Shown here: piece after piece, positions 16,378 to 26,702 of the stretch | Layout of the letters: each line of letters opens with the position of its first letter | Position numbering within the stretch: the stretch's first letter is position 1 | From: Shewanella saliphila | Lineage (GTDB): Bacteria; Pseudomonadota; Gammaproteobacteria; Enterobacterales; Shewanellaceae | Direction of reading: 5' to 3' | DNA: 48,827 nt | Assembly (NCBI RefSeq): GCF_014648295.1 | Contig: NZ_BMQV01000040.1 | Coordinates: 1-48,827, forward strand | Translations under genes and position numbers: made by a program | The notes under the pieces: model-generated | The model's database searches: none | What the model was told of the DNA's origin: nothing | Seen by the model: the letters and a program-made list of their open reading frames with translations, nothing else

Positions 16378-16539
16378 TTATTCCATGTGATCCGCGATAG
16401 CTTTTTTGAGTTTTTCAAATTCAGCAATAGGAGGCAGAAGATCGTGATCTTGTTGCTCAACATGGAAGTAATAATTACGGCGTATATGCGCGAATTTATG
16501 CTGGAGTTTGAGTTTTCGCTTTCTGCTGACTTGTCGCAT
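16378..16539 (-). CDS. Small basic protein, 53 residues, unknown function
   Basis: A short gene on the minus strand. It starts at ATG 16539 behind a good GGAAG ribosome site 7 bases away and ends with TAA at 16378. The protein begins MRQVSRKRKLKLQHKFAHIR, then RNYYFHVEQQDHDLLPPIAE and FEKLKKAIADHME. The basic start followed by an amphipathic acidic/basic helix is protein-like and unlike random frames. Overlapping longer frames on both strands (16351-16566 plus, 16359-16577 minus) have poorer composition. The basic N-terminus could bind nucleic acid or a ribosome; that is speculation. No family is recognised. Confidence 0.65.
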   Translation of the reverse strand: MRQVSRKRKLKLQHKFAHIRRNYYFHVEQQDHDLLPPIAEFEKLKKAIADHME

Positions 16540-16705
16540 ACTACTGCTTCCATTGGGTGTCGATGATCTTCACGCACTTAGCTTTTTGATGATTGATACT
16601 CACTATGACAAAAATTAATACACTTGAAAGTGGTTAAATGTTTGAAGTAAGTTATTCTGTCTCAAAGCATTTTATATCGATTTTCATTTAAGGGGATAGT
16701 ATACC

Positions 16706-17170
16706 ATGAAAAAGGTCAATATTGTTTTCGGCACTGTTTATGGTAGTGCCCAATATACCGCTGAAACTGTTAGTAAGGCCATTGCAAAATTAGGATTTGT
16801 CACTAAACTTTTGCAACCCAATGAACTGTTGGGATTTGTTCCGCCACAAGATGAATTGTTAATTGTGGTATGTTCGACCACAGGGCAAGGTGATATCCCT
16901 GAAGATATTGCCCCTTGGTTTAACGAACTCAAATCGAATGCACCTTATCTACCTGCATTACAATACAGCTTAATTGGTTTAGGCGACTCTAGCTACGACA
17001 CCTTTTGTGGTGCAATCAAACAGTTTGATGAGCTGTTAGCAGAGCTAGGAGCCAAGCCGCTTACTGAGACACTTGAAATCGATGCGTGTGAAACAATGGA
17101 ACCCGAAATTGAAGCCGAAACATGGATAACCTGTTGGCAAAACGCCGTCACATCGGCCAACGAAGCGTAA
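16706..17170 (+). CDS. yqcA: Flavodoxin, YqcA type
   Basis: A 154-residue short-chain flavodoxin that binds FMN for electron transfer. The phosphate loop is FGTVYGSAQYTAE (about 8-20), the first ring-stacking loop is CSTTGQGDIPEDIAPW (about 55) and the second is GLGDSSYDTFCGAIKQFDEL (about 92). E. coli YqcA shares the STTGQGD and LGDSSY features and sits next to truC, so YqcA is preferred. MioC is the main alternative because of the DTFCGAI and LGAKPLTETLEI similarity. Its 3' end overlaps the start of the PTS gene. Confidence 0.85.
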   Translation: MKKVNIVFGTVYGSAQYTAETVSKAIAKLGFVTKLLQPNELLGFVPPQDELLIVVCSTTGQGDIPEDIAPWFNELKSNAPYLPALQYSLIGLGDSSYDTFCGAIKQFDELLAELGAKPLTETLEIDACETMEPEIEAETWITCWQNAVTSANEA

Positions 17171-18600
17171 ACTTTTTTACGCAACAATGGTTTAAATTTG
17201 CCCAGCGCTTAAGTCAAGCGCTGCTGATCCCTATTGCGATATTGCCTGCCGCAGGGGTCATGCTCGGCCTCACGGTGAATCCATTACCTTTTATTCCAAG
17301 TGAACTTAACATCGTACTATCAGCCGTAGGCAATTTGGTTTTTACCATGATGCCTTTGCTATTTAGTGTGGCGGTGGCCATTGGGTTTTGTCGTGATCAA
17401 GGGATTGCTGCATTTTCTGCGGTGTTTGGTTTTGGCGTATTTTTATCAACCATGGGGGCGCTGACCGACATTTACGGATTAGTGTCAAGGCCACTGTGGG
17501 GAATGCAAACCATCGATACTGGTATTGCTGGTGGCATGTTGGTAGGTGCCATTACCTGCCTCGCGGTGAAGATTAGCTACCATGTTAAATTGCCGGCAAT
17601 TTTTTCGTTTTTTGAAGGCAGACGAAGCGCGCCTATTATCGTTATTCCATTGTCGATGATATTAGCCTATGTGCTCAGTCATGTCTGGCCGCCTTTATCA
17701 TTCGTGATTGAGCATTTATCAGACTGGTCGGTATATCAAGACCCTGCAATTGCTTTTGGTGTTTATGGCACTGTTGAACGCTTATTAATTCCGTTAGGGC
17801 TTCACCATATTTGGAATGCCCCATTTTACCTTGAAGTTGGCCAATACATTAACCAAGGCACTGTCGTGAGAGGTGAGGTGGCCCGTTATCTGGCAGGCGA
17901 TCCGCTAGCAGGAAATTTAGCCGGGGGTTATTTAATTAAAATGTGGGGCTTACCCGCCGCCGCATTGGCTATTTGGCGCTGTGCTGATAAATCAGAACGT
18001 AACCGCGTGGCAGGTATTATGCTTTCAGCGGCTACAGCAAGTTGGTTAACAGGGGTAACCGAGCCGATTGAATTTGCTTTTATGTTTATCGCACCGTTAC
18101 TGTTTTTTGTTCATGCCTTATTAACCGGTGTGGCTTACAGTGTGTGTATTTTATTAGAAGTGCACCACAGCATCGTATTTTCTCACGGTTTAGTGGACTT
18201 TAGTTTGCTGTTTTCCCGCTCAGCTAATACGTACTGGATTTGGCTACTTGGGCCGGTTACCGCCATTATTTACTACGCGTTATTTCGCGCCAGTATTTTA
18301 GCCTTTAACTTAAAAACGCCCGGAAGATTAGAGCAAACCGACCAGGAATCAGAACCTAAAGAAAGCTTACGTGCAATGATTTCAGCACTCGGTGGACGTG
18401 ACAATATCGTTGAAATCAATGCCTGTTTAACGCGTTTGCGCATTAGTGTAAATCAAGCCAATTTAATCGATAAAGCACGATTAATGCGTTTAGGTGCCAA
18501 AGGGGTTGTTGTGATGGGTAAAGGGGTACAAGTGGTTTATGGCACGAAGGCAGAATCGTTACGTAAATTGCTGCAAAAGTATCTCGACTCTCGAAAATAA
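17122..18600 (+). CDS. PTS glucose-family EIICB permease
   Basis: A sugar-specific phosphotransferase permease, 492 residues, made of a membrane IIC domain (about 20-390) and a cytosolic IIB domain (about 410-490). IIC shows SQALLIPIAILPAAGVMLGL near 32 and the GVTEPIEFAFMFIAPLLFFV substrate-site motif near 312. IIB has the phosphorylated Cys in EINACLTRLRISV (about 436). There is no IIA domain, so a separate Crr-type IIA must serve it. The sugar (glucose or N-acetylglucosamine) cannot be told. The ATG at 17122 overlaps the flavodoxin gene by 49 bases; no later in-frame ATG exists before the IIC core. Confidence 0.85.
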   Translation: MDNLLAKRRHIGQRSVNFFTQQWFKFAQRLSQALLIPIAILPAAGVMLGLTVNPLPFIPSELNIVLSAVGNLVFTMMPLLFSVAVAIGFCRDQGIAAFSAVFGFGVFLSTMGALTDIYGLVSRPLWGMQTIDTGIAGGMLVGAITCLAVKISYHVKLPAIFSFFEGRRSAPIIVIPLSMILAYVLSHVWPPLSFVIEHLSDWSVYQDPAIAFGVYGTVERLLIPLGLHHIWNAPFYLEVGQYINQGTVVRGEVARYLAGDPLAGNLAGGYLIKMWGLPAAALAIWRCADKSERNRVAGIMLSAATASWLTGVTEPIEFAFMFIAPLLFFVHALLTGVAYSVCILLEVHHSIVFSHGLVDFSLLFSRSANTYWIWLLGPVTAIIYYALFRASILAFNLKTPGRLEQTDQESEPKESLRAMISALGGRDNIVEINACLTRLRISVNQANLIDKARLMRLGAKGVVVMGKGVQVVYGTKAESLRKLLQKYLDSRK

Positions 18601-18775
18601 TGCGATGTTATTTAACGACTCTTTAATTGTTCTTTCATGATTGCGTAGCAAATGGTGGCTAAATGGGCTTTTTTGAGTCTTTATGAGAATTTATCATTAA
18701 AAAATCTCCCCAAAGCTGCATATTCAGTGGCAAACTGACAAGGTTAATCTTAATCGCAATACGGGAGTTGTTAGC

Positions 18776-19645
18776 GTGAGTCATCAATTAAATAAAACCA
18801 GTCCAACAGAATTACAGCGCAAAGTGTTAATTACTGATTGTGCTGATGCGAAAGGATTAATCGCTAAAATTACCAGTGTGTGTTTTGCTAATCATCTTAA
18901 TATTATTAAAAACACTGAGTTTGTGGATCATGCTCAAGGCCGCTTTTTTATGCGAGCAGAACTTGAAGGGCAGTTTGATGATGAACGCCTGTTGAACGAG
19001 TTGCGAGAGGTACTTCCTGCACAAAACCACATGAGACTTGTCGATATGTGCACCAAGCGCATTGTCATTATGGTGACCAAAGAAGCCCATTGTTTGGGCG
19101 ATATTTTAATGAAATCTTATTATGGTGGTTTAGATGTTGAGATTGCCGCAGTCGTCGGTAATTACGATGTATTGCAACCATTAACAGAAAAATTTGATAT
19201 TCCGTTTCATTATGTCAGTCATGAAGGGTTAAATCGTCAAGAGCATGAACAAGCGATGCTTAAAGTGATTAAGCCATATGATCCTGACTTTGTGGTATTG
19301 GCGAAATACATGCGAGTACTCACACCTGAATTTGTTTCAGCCTTTGCAGATAAAATCATCAATATTCATCATTCATTCCTACCGGCTTTTATCGGCGCAT
19401 CACCGTATAAGCAAGCGTGGGAGCGTGGCGTTAAAATTATTGGAGCCACAGCTCATTTTGTTAATAATCACCTCGACGAAGGTCCGATTATTAAGCAAGA
19501 TGTTATTTCTGTAGACCACAGTTACAGTGCTGAAGAGCTTGCGCATAACGGCCGTGATGTTGAAAAGAGTGTATTGAGTAAAGCATTACAATTGGTATTA
19601 AATGAACAAGTTGTTGTCTACGGCAACAAAACAGTGGTGTTTTAA
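18776..19645 (+). CDS. purU: Formyltetrahydrofolate deformylase PurU
   Basis: PurU hydrolyses 10-formyl-THF to formate and THF, balancing the one-carbon pool and feeding formate to PurT. The 289-residue protein starts with GTG and has an ACT domain (about 15-95) and a formyltransferase-like domain (about 97-285). The catalytic region is NIHHSFLPAFIGASPYKQAW (about 200-219), with the conserved Asp in FVNNHLDEGPIIKQD (about 238). Length matches the E. coli enzyme (280). It stands alone. Confidence 0.95.
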   Translation: MSHQLNKTSPTELQRKVLITDCADAKGLIAKITSVCFANHLNIIKNTEFVDHAQGRFFMRAELEGQFDDERLLNELREVLPAQNHMRLVDMCTKRIVIMVTKEAHCLGDILMKSYYGGLDVEIAAVVGNYDVLQPLTEKFDIPFHYVSHEGLNRQEHEQAMLKVIKPYDPDFVVLAKYMRVLTPEFVSAFADKIINIHHSFLPAFIGASPYKQAWERGVKIIGATAHFVNNHLDEGPIIKQDVISVDHSYSAEELAHNGRDVEKSVLSKALQLVLNEQVVVYGNKTVVF

Positions 19646-20073
19646 TCGTTATACCATTAGTGGGTAAGTTCTAGTGGGTAAACTCAGTTTTATGGCAAAT
19701 TGAATTTAAGTTATGCCGTATTGTGGCCGATATAAATTATTGTGTTATTGTTAATCACTATAATCACAGTTGTAAGAAATTGTTTCACGATGTTTGGGTA
19801 GCTATTCACACTAGCTTGCCCACAATTCTACAATAACGTGCTTGGGCAAAGGCTCAAGTACAGAACAACGCCATTAAACCCGCCAGTGGCTAGTGGATTC
19901 AAATTTAGCGTTATGTTGTATGTAGCATTAATAGTTAACTTGAGACGCTTTAAACGGATTAGATACTAAATCAGATTGGTGTCCAAGCAAAAATCAACGG
20001 ATTGTCAGCACTAGGTTATTTGTGTTTTATGTCATTTGATAGTGGATAAATTTTAATTTTTATAGGGTTGTTG
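19646..20073. other. 428-base intergenic region before HD-GYP gene
   Basis: No gene or structured RNA is recognised. Two copies of TAGTGGGTAA lie 14 bases apart (19658 and 19672), and a TTGCCCA...TGGGCAA inverted pair lies near 19816-19855 with a long loop. The rest is AT-rich upstream region for the HD-GYP gene. Confidence 0.5.
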
Positions 20074-21969
20074 ATGCTACAAAAAGCTGATTTTTTCTTA
20101 AAACCATCTGAAGTACCCAAAAGTGCAAAACTGAGTTGGGGCATTGTAAACAATCGGCTTGAGTTAATTAAGCTAAGTGAACCCTTGTATACTTTGGTTA
20201 AAAAGCCGATTTCGGCGATTTTAAAGCAACCACTGTCAAATGCATTTCCTACATTAAAACTCGACGACATTGATTTTTCCCTACGCGACAGTACTCATGT
20301 GATTAACTTTGTTGATGACAAAGGCCATGCACTGCAAGCTAGATTTACTCCATTAACAGAAAGTGTCGAACATTGGTGCCTTAGCATTATCGAAATAGAA
20401 CTCGATAAAGCTTGGCTAAATGAACTTCATCCTGATTATCACCAAGCAATCCAGTCAAGTGATAAATGGCTCGAGCAGATTGAAGAGGTTATTAATGCCA
20501 GCGGCGATTTAGTGTTTGTCACGGCAATTAAACAAGCCTTAGCATTAACCCACTCTAAAGTCGGTTATGTTCATATTTTTAACGAAAAAGCCAACCAAAT
20601 TGTCCAAACCGCTTGGGATGAAGACGTTGGTGATTACTTCTCGATACCTAAAAAACAAACCTACAGAGCAGATACTGGGATTTGGGCTGAAACAATTAAC
20701 ACCCGTAAAGCGGTTATTCAAAATGACTTAAGCACTGTCATTGAAGGCAAAAGCCAAAAAGACGGTTACTTTGCCTTTGAAAATCATCTTTGTATTCCCG
20801 TGCATTATCGAAAAAAGCTGGTAGGTATTATTGGTGTGGGTAATCGAGACAAGCCATATACCGATGTTGATGCCAAATCATTAACTATTTTTGCCACTAT
20901 TTTATGGCACAGTGTTGAGCTGCCAAGAACCATGAAAGCAGTGTCGCATCAGTCTGGCATTATCAAGGCACAAAAAGAAAAAATGACCTTGATTTTGGTG
21001 CAATTGATTGGAGCTATATCTGAAGCACTAGAGCTCAAAGATGCTTACACCGCAGGCCATCAAAAGTCGGTGGCGCAATTAAGCTATTTAATGGGCGAGA
21101 AAATGGGCTTGTCACCTGAACGCTTAGAAGGGCTTAAATTAGGCGCGTTAATCCACGATATCGGTAAACTGGCATTGCCGAGCCAAATTTTGGCTAAACC
21201 TTCACGGTTAACCGATGCTGAATTTGAATTAGTGAAACAGCATCCAGAGCAAGGTGCAATGATTGTTGATGAGGTTGAGTTTCCTTGGCCAATTAAAGAA
21301 ATGATTTTACAACATCATGAGCGTTTAGACGGTTCAGGTTACCCTAAAGGGCTTAAAAGTAAGGACATTATTTTTGAAGCTAAGATTATTGCGGTTGCAG
21401 ATATTGCCGACTCTATTTTAAGCCATCGCCCTTATCGTCCATCACTGGGTATGGATGTACTCACTCAGGAGTTAATGAAAGGACGTGGTACACGCTTTGA
21501 TGCCGATGTGGTTGATACCTGTTTAGAAATTTTGGCCGTAGAAGATTTTAAAGAAGAAGAATATGTATCGAGTTTACCCTTAATCCCTGTGGTGTTTTTA
21601 GAGGAGTACCATACCTTAGAGCACGCTGAAGCCATGATGAAAAAGGCTAAATTGGACGTTGCCGTGGTATTGTCTGAGCAAGAACGTAAACCAATAGGGA
21701 TTATTGATACCCAAACGTTGGCATTTTGGCACAGTCCTTTTATTGATACTGCAGCAGAGCGAGCGGCCGATAGAAGTTTATTAAATAAGCGTGCCCACCA
21801 AATTATGACTCATAAAATGAATTTGATTGGCGACCATACTATTTTAAATGATGCTAAAATCACCCTAGAGAAAACCAACGCCAATTATTTACTGGTTCAA
21901 AATGACAAAGAGCAAGTATTGGGGATGTTAACCTGGCAATTATTGGCCAATGCCATTTTAAAAAAATAA
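20074..21969 (+). CDS. GAF/HD-GYP domain protein, likely c-di-GMP phosphodiesterase
   Basis: HD-GYP enzymes break c-di-GMP to GMP. Domain order: an N-terminal PAS-like region (about 1-110), a GAF sensor domain (about 150-290, AVIQNDLSTVIEGKSQKDGY and LCIPVHYRKKLVGIIGVGNR), a coiled link, the HD-GYP domain (about 315-500) with AGHQKSVAQLS, GALIHDIGKLALPSQIL and ILQHHERLDGSGYPKGLKS, and a C-terminal CBS-like pair (about 515-630). The HD and GYP residues are intact, so activity is likely. ATG 20074 is chosen over the TTG at 20068. The signal sensed is unknown; no partner gene is adjacent. Confidence 0.9.
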   Translation: MLQKADFFLKPSEVPKSAKLSWGIVNNRLELIKLSEPLYTLVKKPISAILKQPLSNAFPTLKLDDIDFSLRDSTHVINFVDDKGHALQARFTPLTESVEHWCLSIIEIELDKAWLNELHPDYHQAIQSSDKWLEQIEEVINASGDLVFVTAIKQALALTHSKVGYVHIFNEKANQIVQTAWDEDVGDYFSIPKKQTYRADTGIWAETINTRKAVIQNDLSTVIEGKSQKDGYFAFENHLCIPVHYRKKLVGIIGVGNRDKPYTDVDAKSLTIFATILWHSVELPRTMKAVSHQSGIIKAQKEKMTLILVQLIGAISEALELKDAYTAGHQKSVAQLSYLMGEKMGLSPERLEGLKLGALIHDIGKLALPSQILAKPSRLTDAEFELVKQHPEQGAMIVDEVEFPWPIKEMILQHHERLDGSGYPKGLKSKDIIFEAKIIAVADIADSILSHRPYRPSLGMDVLTQELMKGRGTRFDADVVDTCLEILAVEDFKEEEYVSSLPLIPVVFLEEYHTLEHAEAMMKKAKLDVAVVLSEQERKPIGIIDTQTLAFWHSPFIDTAAERAADRSLLNKRAHQIMTHKMNLIGDHTILNDAKITLEKTNANYLLVQNDKEQVLGMLTWQLLANAILKK

Positions 21970-21995
21970 CCTAACTAACCATCACATCAGGTTAA

Positions 21996-22028
21996 CTAAA
22001 AAAGGCGCTTATCAGCGCCTTTTTTTAG
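21996..22028. terminator. Bidirectional terminator between HD-GYP gene and dapD
   Basis: AAAAAAGGCGCT and AGCGCCTTTTTT arms around a TATC loop, with A and T runs that serve both convergent transcripts. Confidence 0.92.
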
Positions 22029-22053
22029 TTAATGAATGCATCGAATACGATGA

Positions 22054-22878
22054 TTAATCAACAATGCGCAGCAGTTCATTAATACCCACTTTACCGCGAG
22101 TTTTAGCGTCTACTTTCTTAACGATAATCGCAGCATATAAGCTGTATTTACCGCAAGCAGATGGCAAGTTACCAGACACAACAACAGAGCCTGCTGGTAC
22201 ACGGCCGTAATGTATTTCACCGGTTTCACGGTCAAAAATACGTGTGCTTTGGCCAATGTAAACGCCCATTGAAATCACGCTGCCTTCTTCAACAACAACG
22301 CCTTCAACGATTTCGCTGCGCGCGCCAATGAAGCAGTTGTCTTCAATGATAGTAGGGCCGGCTTGTAATGGCTCTAATACGCCACCAATACCCACACCGC
22401 CTGATAAGTGAACGTTTTTACCAATCTGTGCACATGAGCCAACCGTTGCCCATGTATCAACCATGGTGCCTTCGTCAACGTAAGCGCCTAAGTTTACATA
22501 TGATGGCATTAATACGGTGTTTTTCCCGATAAATGAGCCTTTACGTACGGTCGCTGGTGGCACAACTCGGATGCCTTCAGCTTTAAAGCGTGCTTCGTCA
22601 TAGTCAGCAAATTTTTGCGGAACTTTGTCGAAATATTTAGTGTCGCCACCGTCAATCACACCGTTGTCGAAAATACGGAATGACAGTAACACTGCTTTTT
22701 TAAGCCATTGATGAACATGCCATTCACCGTCAATTTTTTCAGCAACGCGTGCTTCGCCTTTGTCTAGCATGTTGATTACAGTTTCAACATCAGCACGTAC
22801 ACTTGCATCGACACTTGTTGGTGAAATGTCTTGGCGTGTTTCGAATGCTGCTTCAATGCGTTGGCGTAAAGCCTCCAT
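22054..22878 (-). CDS. dapD: Tetrahydrodipicolinate N-succinyltransferase DapD
   Basis: DapD succinylates tetrahydrodipicolinate on the way to meso-diaminopimelate and lysine. The 274-residue length equals that of E. coli DapD. A left-handed beta helix of hexapeptide repeats is seen from about 100 to 240 ([60 protein letters not shown] and [20 protein letters not shown]). It is the third gene of map-glnD-dapD, 60 bases after glnD, the same order as in E. coli. Confidence 0.98.
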   Translation of the reverse strand: MEALRQRIEAAFETRQDISPTSVDASVRADVETVINMLDKGEARVAEKIDGEWHVHQWLKKAVLLSFRIFDNGVIDGGDTKYFDKVPQKFADYDEARFKAEGIRVVPPATVRKGSFIGKNTVLMPSYVNLGAYVDEGTMVDTWATVGSCAQIGKNVHLSGGVGIGGVLEPLQAGPTIIEDNCFIGARSEIVEGVVVEEGSVISMGVYIGQSTRIFDRETGEIHYGRVPAGSVVVSGNLPSACGKYSLYAAIIVKKVDAKTRGKVGINELLRIVD

Positions 22879-22938
22879 TGTTTTCTCCCAGTAGGTAATG
22901 ATTAGCTCAAAATTAGCATAAACATTGAGTTTAAAAAA

Positions 22939-25512
22939 TTAGTTAGATGATTTCAGCGCCAATTTTAAGGCTTCTGATAATTGTTGCTGCTGTGGCTCGT
23001 CTAAAGCCGCGCCGCTTTGGGTTTGCAATATAAAGAAATCCTCTGCGCGCTCACCAATAGTGGTGATTTTTGCCGCTAATAATGTCACGCCACAACGATA
23101 AAATGTGTCACCAACTTTGGCGAGTAAGCCAGGCGTATCCAAGGTGATTAATTCCATCATACTTGTACCATGACGGGCACTCGGTAAGAAACTCACATGA
23201 GTCGCAACATTAAAAGGTTTCATGATCCGCGCCAGTTTTCTGAACTTTGGCAGTTTAGGGTTCTCACTAGCTAAGGCTTTTTCGAGCGCTTTACGGATAC
23301 TTTGAATGCGCGACAGCTGAATAATCGGTTCGCCATCTTGTTCTAAAATGACAAAGGTATCGAGTACGTAGTCATCTTTTGAGGTCATGATGTTGGCGTC
23401 ATGAACATTGATGTTTTTATTGTCTAATACAGTCATTACCGTGGCAAACAGCTTAGGTTTATCTTTACTGTAGATAAATAGCTCAGTGCCGCCTCGGGTT
23501 GTGTGCTTAGACATTAATACTAATGGTTCGTCGCGGTTATGCTTTAAAATCGCTTCAGCGTGCCAAGCCACTTGATTGGGTTGATGACGTAAAAAATAAT
23601 CGGTTTTAAAACGCGACCACAATAAGTCCATGTCTTTTTCTTTTAAGCCACGGCGGATCAGTTCTTTTTTAGCCTTAGCTTGAATTTCGCTTACCCGCGC
23701 TTTTACGTCGACAGGTTTTTCTTTGCCACGGGCTAATACGCGCTGTGTCGAAAAATATAAATCGCGCAGTAATGAGGCTTTCCAGTTGTTCCAGGTTTTT
23801 TCATTGGTGGCACAGATATCAGCAACGGTAAGGCAATACAAATAGCTTAAATGAACTGTGTCGTAGACTTTATCGGCAAATTCAGCCACTACGTCAGGAT
23901 CTGAAATATCACGGCGCTGAGCGGTAACAGACATCACTAGATGATTTTCAACTAACCATGCAACTAGGCGTCCGTCATGATCGTTCATGCCATGCAATTT
24001 ACAAAAGTCGATGGCATCTTTTGAGCCGAGTTTGCTGTGGTCACCACCACGACCTTTGGCAATATCATGGAAAATTGCACCTAGTACCAATAAGCCTTTT
24101 TTAGGTAATTGGTTAATTAAAATCGCCCCAAGAGGGAACTCATCTTTTTGTTCGGCTTGTGAAAAACGTTCAATATTGAGTAATAATCTATGAGTATGCT
24201 CATCGACGGTGTACGCATGGAATAGGTCAAACTGCATTTGACCTTCAATTTTACGCCAGGCGGGTAAATACGAAGATAAAATACCGTGTTTGTGCATAAA
24301 CGATAACGCTTGAATGCCTCTAGGGTGCTTTAAAATTTCCATCAGCACTTTGCGACAAGCAGGGTTATCTTGCAAAGGTGCGGTTAATCCACGACGCGCA
24401 TTACGCAATAAACGTAAGGTTGGGGCGTAAATATCTTGAATGTTAGAGTTTTTCGCTATCATTAAAAATAAACGTAAAATCTCTTCATTGGCGCGAGTAA
24501 ATAACTCATCGTCTAATACTTCAATATAGCGACCACGGCGCTGAAACTGATGATTAATCGGCTGAATCTCTAAGGCTTGAGTGTGCCCAAGAGTGGCGCG
24601 TTTAAATAATTGCAGCAACATTTGATTCAGTTCCATCACTCGGCGTACCGTGCGATAGTAGCGTTTCATCATTTGCTCCACAGCAAGTTGTGTGGCGTCT
24701 TCATAGCCAAGTAAACTGGCTACCTGGCGCTGTAAATCAAACAGCAGTCTGTTTTCATTGCGATTTGCCGTGATGTGCAGGGCAAAGCGAATTTCCCACA
24801 AAAAGTTTTGACACTCAAGCAGTTCTTCTAACTCCGCAGGGGCAAGAAAATCATACTCGACTAATTCTTCTAAGGTTGCGGCATCAAAATGACGCATTGC
24901 AACCCATGCCACGGTTTGAATGTCGCGCAGTCCACCTGGGCAGGTTTTAATATTGGGCTCTAAATCGAAGGCGCTGGCTTTACTGTGGCGGGCAATTTGT
25001 TCTTCTCTTTTGGCATTGTAAAACTCATAAGATGGCCAAAAGTCTTGTTGACGAATGTTGTCGTAGAGTAAATCGAACAAGTTTTCACTGCCAGTTAATA
25101 GCCTTGCTTCAATTAAGTTAGTGGCAATGGTGATGTCTGCTTTGCCTTGCTCAATGGTTTGGCTAAGCGTGCGAACGCTGTGGCCAATTTCAAGCCCGGT
25201 GTCCCACAGGTAAGTAATAAACAAACTTAATTGGCTTTCTAACTCGGCAGATAATGGTTCATCGTTAACTAAAAACAATAAATCGATATCAGAATGAGGA
25301 TGTAATTCACCGCGGCCGTAACCGCCAACCGCAACCAAGGCAAGTTCGCCAGTATTTAAAGCGAATTCTTGCCATGCTTGGGTTAATAAAGAATCAACAA
25401 ATTGACTGCGATGCTTAACAATATCAGCAATAGGGTGTTTTGCTGTGTATTGCTCAACTAAGCGCTGGTTTAAGTCTATTAATGCATTTTTGGCGGCCAG
25501 CGCAGTTTTCAT
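22939..25512 (-). CDS. glnD: Bifunctional uridylyltransferase/uridylyl-removing enzyme GlnD
   Basis: GlnD senses glutamine and adds or removes UMP on the PII proteins GlnB and GlnK. The 857-residue protein has the nucleotidyltransferase motif [20 protein letters not shown] (about 64-83), the HD domain for UMP removal ([20 protein letters not shown], about 476-495, with the second HD part following) and two C-terminal ACT domains (about 675-755 and 785-855) that bind glutamine. It is slightly shorter than the 890 residues of E. coli. Located between map and dapD with 20-60-base gaps. Confidence 0.98.
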   Translation of the reverse strand: MKTALAAKNALIDLNQRLVEQYTAKHPIADIVKHRSQFVDSLLTQAWQEFALNTGELALVAVGGYGRGELHPHSDIDLLFLVNDEPLSAELESQLSLFITYLWDTGLEIGHSVRTLSQTIEQGKADITIATNLIEARLLTGSENLFDLLYDNIRQQDFWPSYEFYNAKREEQIARHSKASAFDLEPNIKTCPGGLRDIQTVAWVAMRHFDAATLEELVEYDFLAPAELEELLECQNFLWEIRFALHITANRNENRLLFDLQRQVASLLGYEDATQLAVEQMMKRYYRTVRRVMELNQMLLQLFKRATLGHTQALEIQPINHQFQRRGRYIEVLDDELFTRANEEILRLFLMIAKNSNIQDIYAPTLRLLRNARRGLTAPLQDNPACRKVLMEILKHPRGIQALSFMHKHGILSSYLPAWRKIEGQMQFDLFHAYTVDEHTHRLLLNIERFSQAEQKDEFPLGAILINQLPKKGLLVLGAIFHDIAKGRGGDHSKLGSKDAIDFCKLHGMNDHDGRLVAWLVENHLVMSVTAQRRDISDPDVVAEFADKVYDTVHLSYLYCLTVADICATNEKTWNNWKASLLRDLYFSTQRVLARGKEKPVDVKARVSEIQAKAKKELIRRGLKEKDMDLLWSRFKTDYFLRHQPNQVAWHAEAILKHNRDEPLVLMSKHTTRGGTELFIYSKDKPKLFATVMTVLDNKNINVHDANIMTSKDDYVLDTFVILEQDGEPIIQLSRIQSIRKALEKALASENPKLPKFRKLARIMKPFNVATHVSFLPSARHGTSMMELITLDTPGLLAKVGDTFYRCGVTLLAAKITTIGERAEDFFILQTQSGAALDEPQQQQLSEALKLALKSSN

Positions 25513-25532
25513 TGATATCCTTACTCTTTCTG

Positions 25533-26330
25533 TTAGTGATTAATGATACGAGGGAAGTCTTCTTCTTCGCGTAACGTTAATACTTCTACACCGGTTTCGG
25601 TAACCAGTAATGTATGCTCCCACTGAGCTGAGTTTTTACCATCAGATGTGGTCACTGTCCAATTATCGCTTTTGTCTAAAATTGTAGTATGGCGACCCGC
25701 GTTAATCATTGGCTCAATAGTAAAACACATGCCAGGTTTAAGCACGGTTTTGTCATTGTTTTTGTAATGTACAACCTGAGGTTCTTCATGAAAACCAGAA
25801 CCAATACCATGACCACAATAATCTTGCACGATGGAGTACTTATCAAGCCCTGTTTTGCTTGCCTTGATGAATTTTTCGATGGTCGTACCAATTTCGCCTA
25901 ATTTTAAACCAGGACGAACCTTACGAATCGCCAAATATAAGCTTTCCTGGGCAATTCGGCTTAAGCGTTTGTCTTTTGCTGACACTTCACCGATTAAAAA
26001 CATTTTAGACGTATCACCATGATAACCATCTTTAATGACAGTAATATCAATGTTGAGCATATCACCTTCTTTTAAAGCGTATCCAGATGGAATGCCATGG
26101 CAAACGACTTCATTAACAGAGGTGCAAATTGATTTTGGAAAACCATGGTAATTGAGTGGTGCTGAAATTGCGCCTTGCTCTTCGGTATACTTTGCACAAA
26201 TTTCGTTAAGCTCGTCCGTGGTCGCGCCAGCTTTTACAAAAGGTGCAACCATTTCTAATACTTGCGCAGCCAGTTTTCCTGCTGCACGCATTTTTGCTAT
26301 TTCGTCTGCATTTTTAATCACAATACTCAT
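25533..26330 (-). CDS. map: Type I methionine aminopeptidase Map
   Basis: Map removes the initiator Met from nascent proteins. The 265-residue type I enzyme shows all five metal ligands: Asp in [20 protein letters not shown] (two Asp, about 97 and 108), His in [15 protein letters not shown] (about 170), Glu in FTIEPMIN (about 204) and Glu in QWEHTLLVT (about 235). It is divergent from rpsB, with a 372-base shared region holding both promoters. Confidence 0.98.
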   Translation of the reverse strand: MSIVIKNADEIAKMRAAGKLAAQVLEMVAPFVKAGATTDELNEICAKYTEEQGAISAPLNYHGFPKSICTSVNEVVCHGIPSGYALKEGDMLNIDITVIKDGYHGDTSKMFLIGEVSAKDKRLSRIAQESLYLAIRKVRPGLKLGEIGTTIEKFIKASKTGLDKYSIVQDYCGHGIGSGFHEEPQVVHYKNNDKTVLKPGMCFTIEPMINAGRHTTILDKSDNWTVTTSDGKNSAQWEHTLLVTETGVEVLTLREEEDFPRIINH

Positions 26331-26393
26331 GAAAACTCTCTATCATTTGGCGGTCAAAATTGGCTTGTTTTACCCAAGGATTTTACGGCAAAA

Positions 26394-26422
26394 ATTTGTA
26401 ATTCGTTGCCGATTATGGTATA
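26394..26422 (+). promoter_or_regulatory. Likely sigma-70 promoter of rpsB operon
   Basis: TTGTAA, 17 bases, then TATAAA reads toward rpsB at about 26394-26422, leaving a leader of nearly 280 bases. The boxes are good matches to TTGACA and TATAAT; the call is by eye. Confidence 0.55.
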
Positions 26423-26429
26423 AAGCGCG

Positions 26430-26702
26430 CCGTTGTGTATAAGATCGTTGTTGTACGGTTCGAGTTAGCTCGATGTCGTTGTCTGTCATTAAACGCTTAT
26501 TTATAGGCATTTTAAACAAAACATCACAAAGAGTTCGGCAAACCGTAAAATATGGCGGCCATTATACATGGCAATTAACTTAAATACTAAATCACACACG
26601 TATCGACACATTTTTCGGGGTGCTTTTTTATTACAACGGTAATAAGAAGGTCGAAAACATGGGATGCGTGGAGGTCTAACCCCTTACATTAAGGTATATA
26701 CA
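26430..26702 (+). promoter_or_regulatory. rpsB leader, probable S2 autoregulation region
   Basis: A long leader lies before rpsB. Close to the gene are a TTATTAC/GTAATAA hairpin (26628-26645) preceded by GGGG at 26617, and a GAGGT-CTA-ACCCC segment at 26671-26683 that can pair locally or with the upstream GGGGT. In gammaproteobacteria the rpsB leader is conserved and is the site of S2 feedback control on rpsB-tsf. The pairing shown here was judged by eye and the structure is not calculated. Confidence 0.5.

Noticed and set aside
16351..16577. 71-residue plus-strand and 72-residue minus-strand proteins after truC
   Set aside because: Composition and starts are poor, and the 53-residue minus frame inside has a proper ribosome site and a protein-like sequence.
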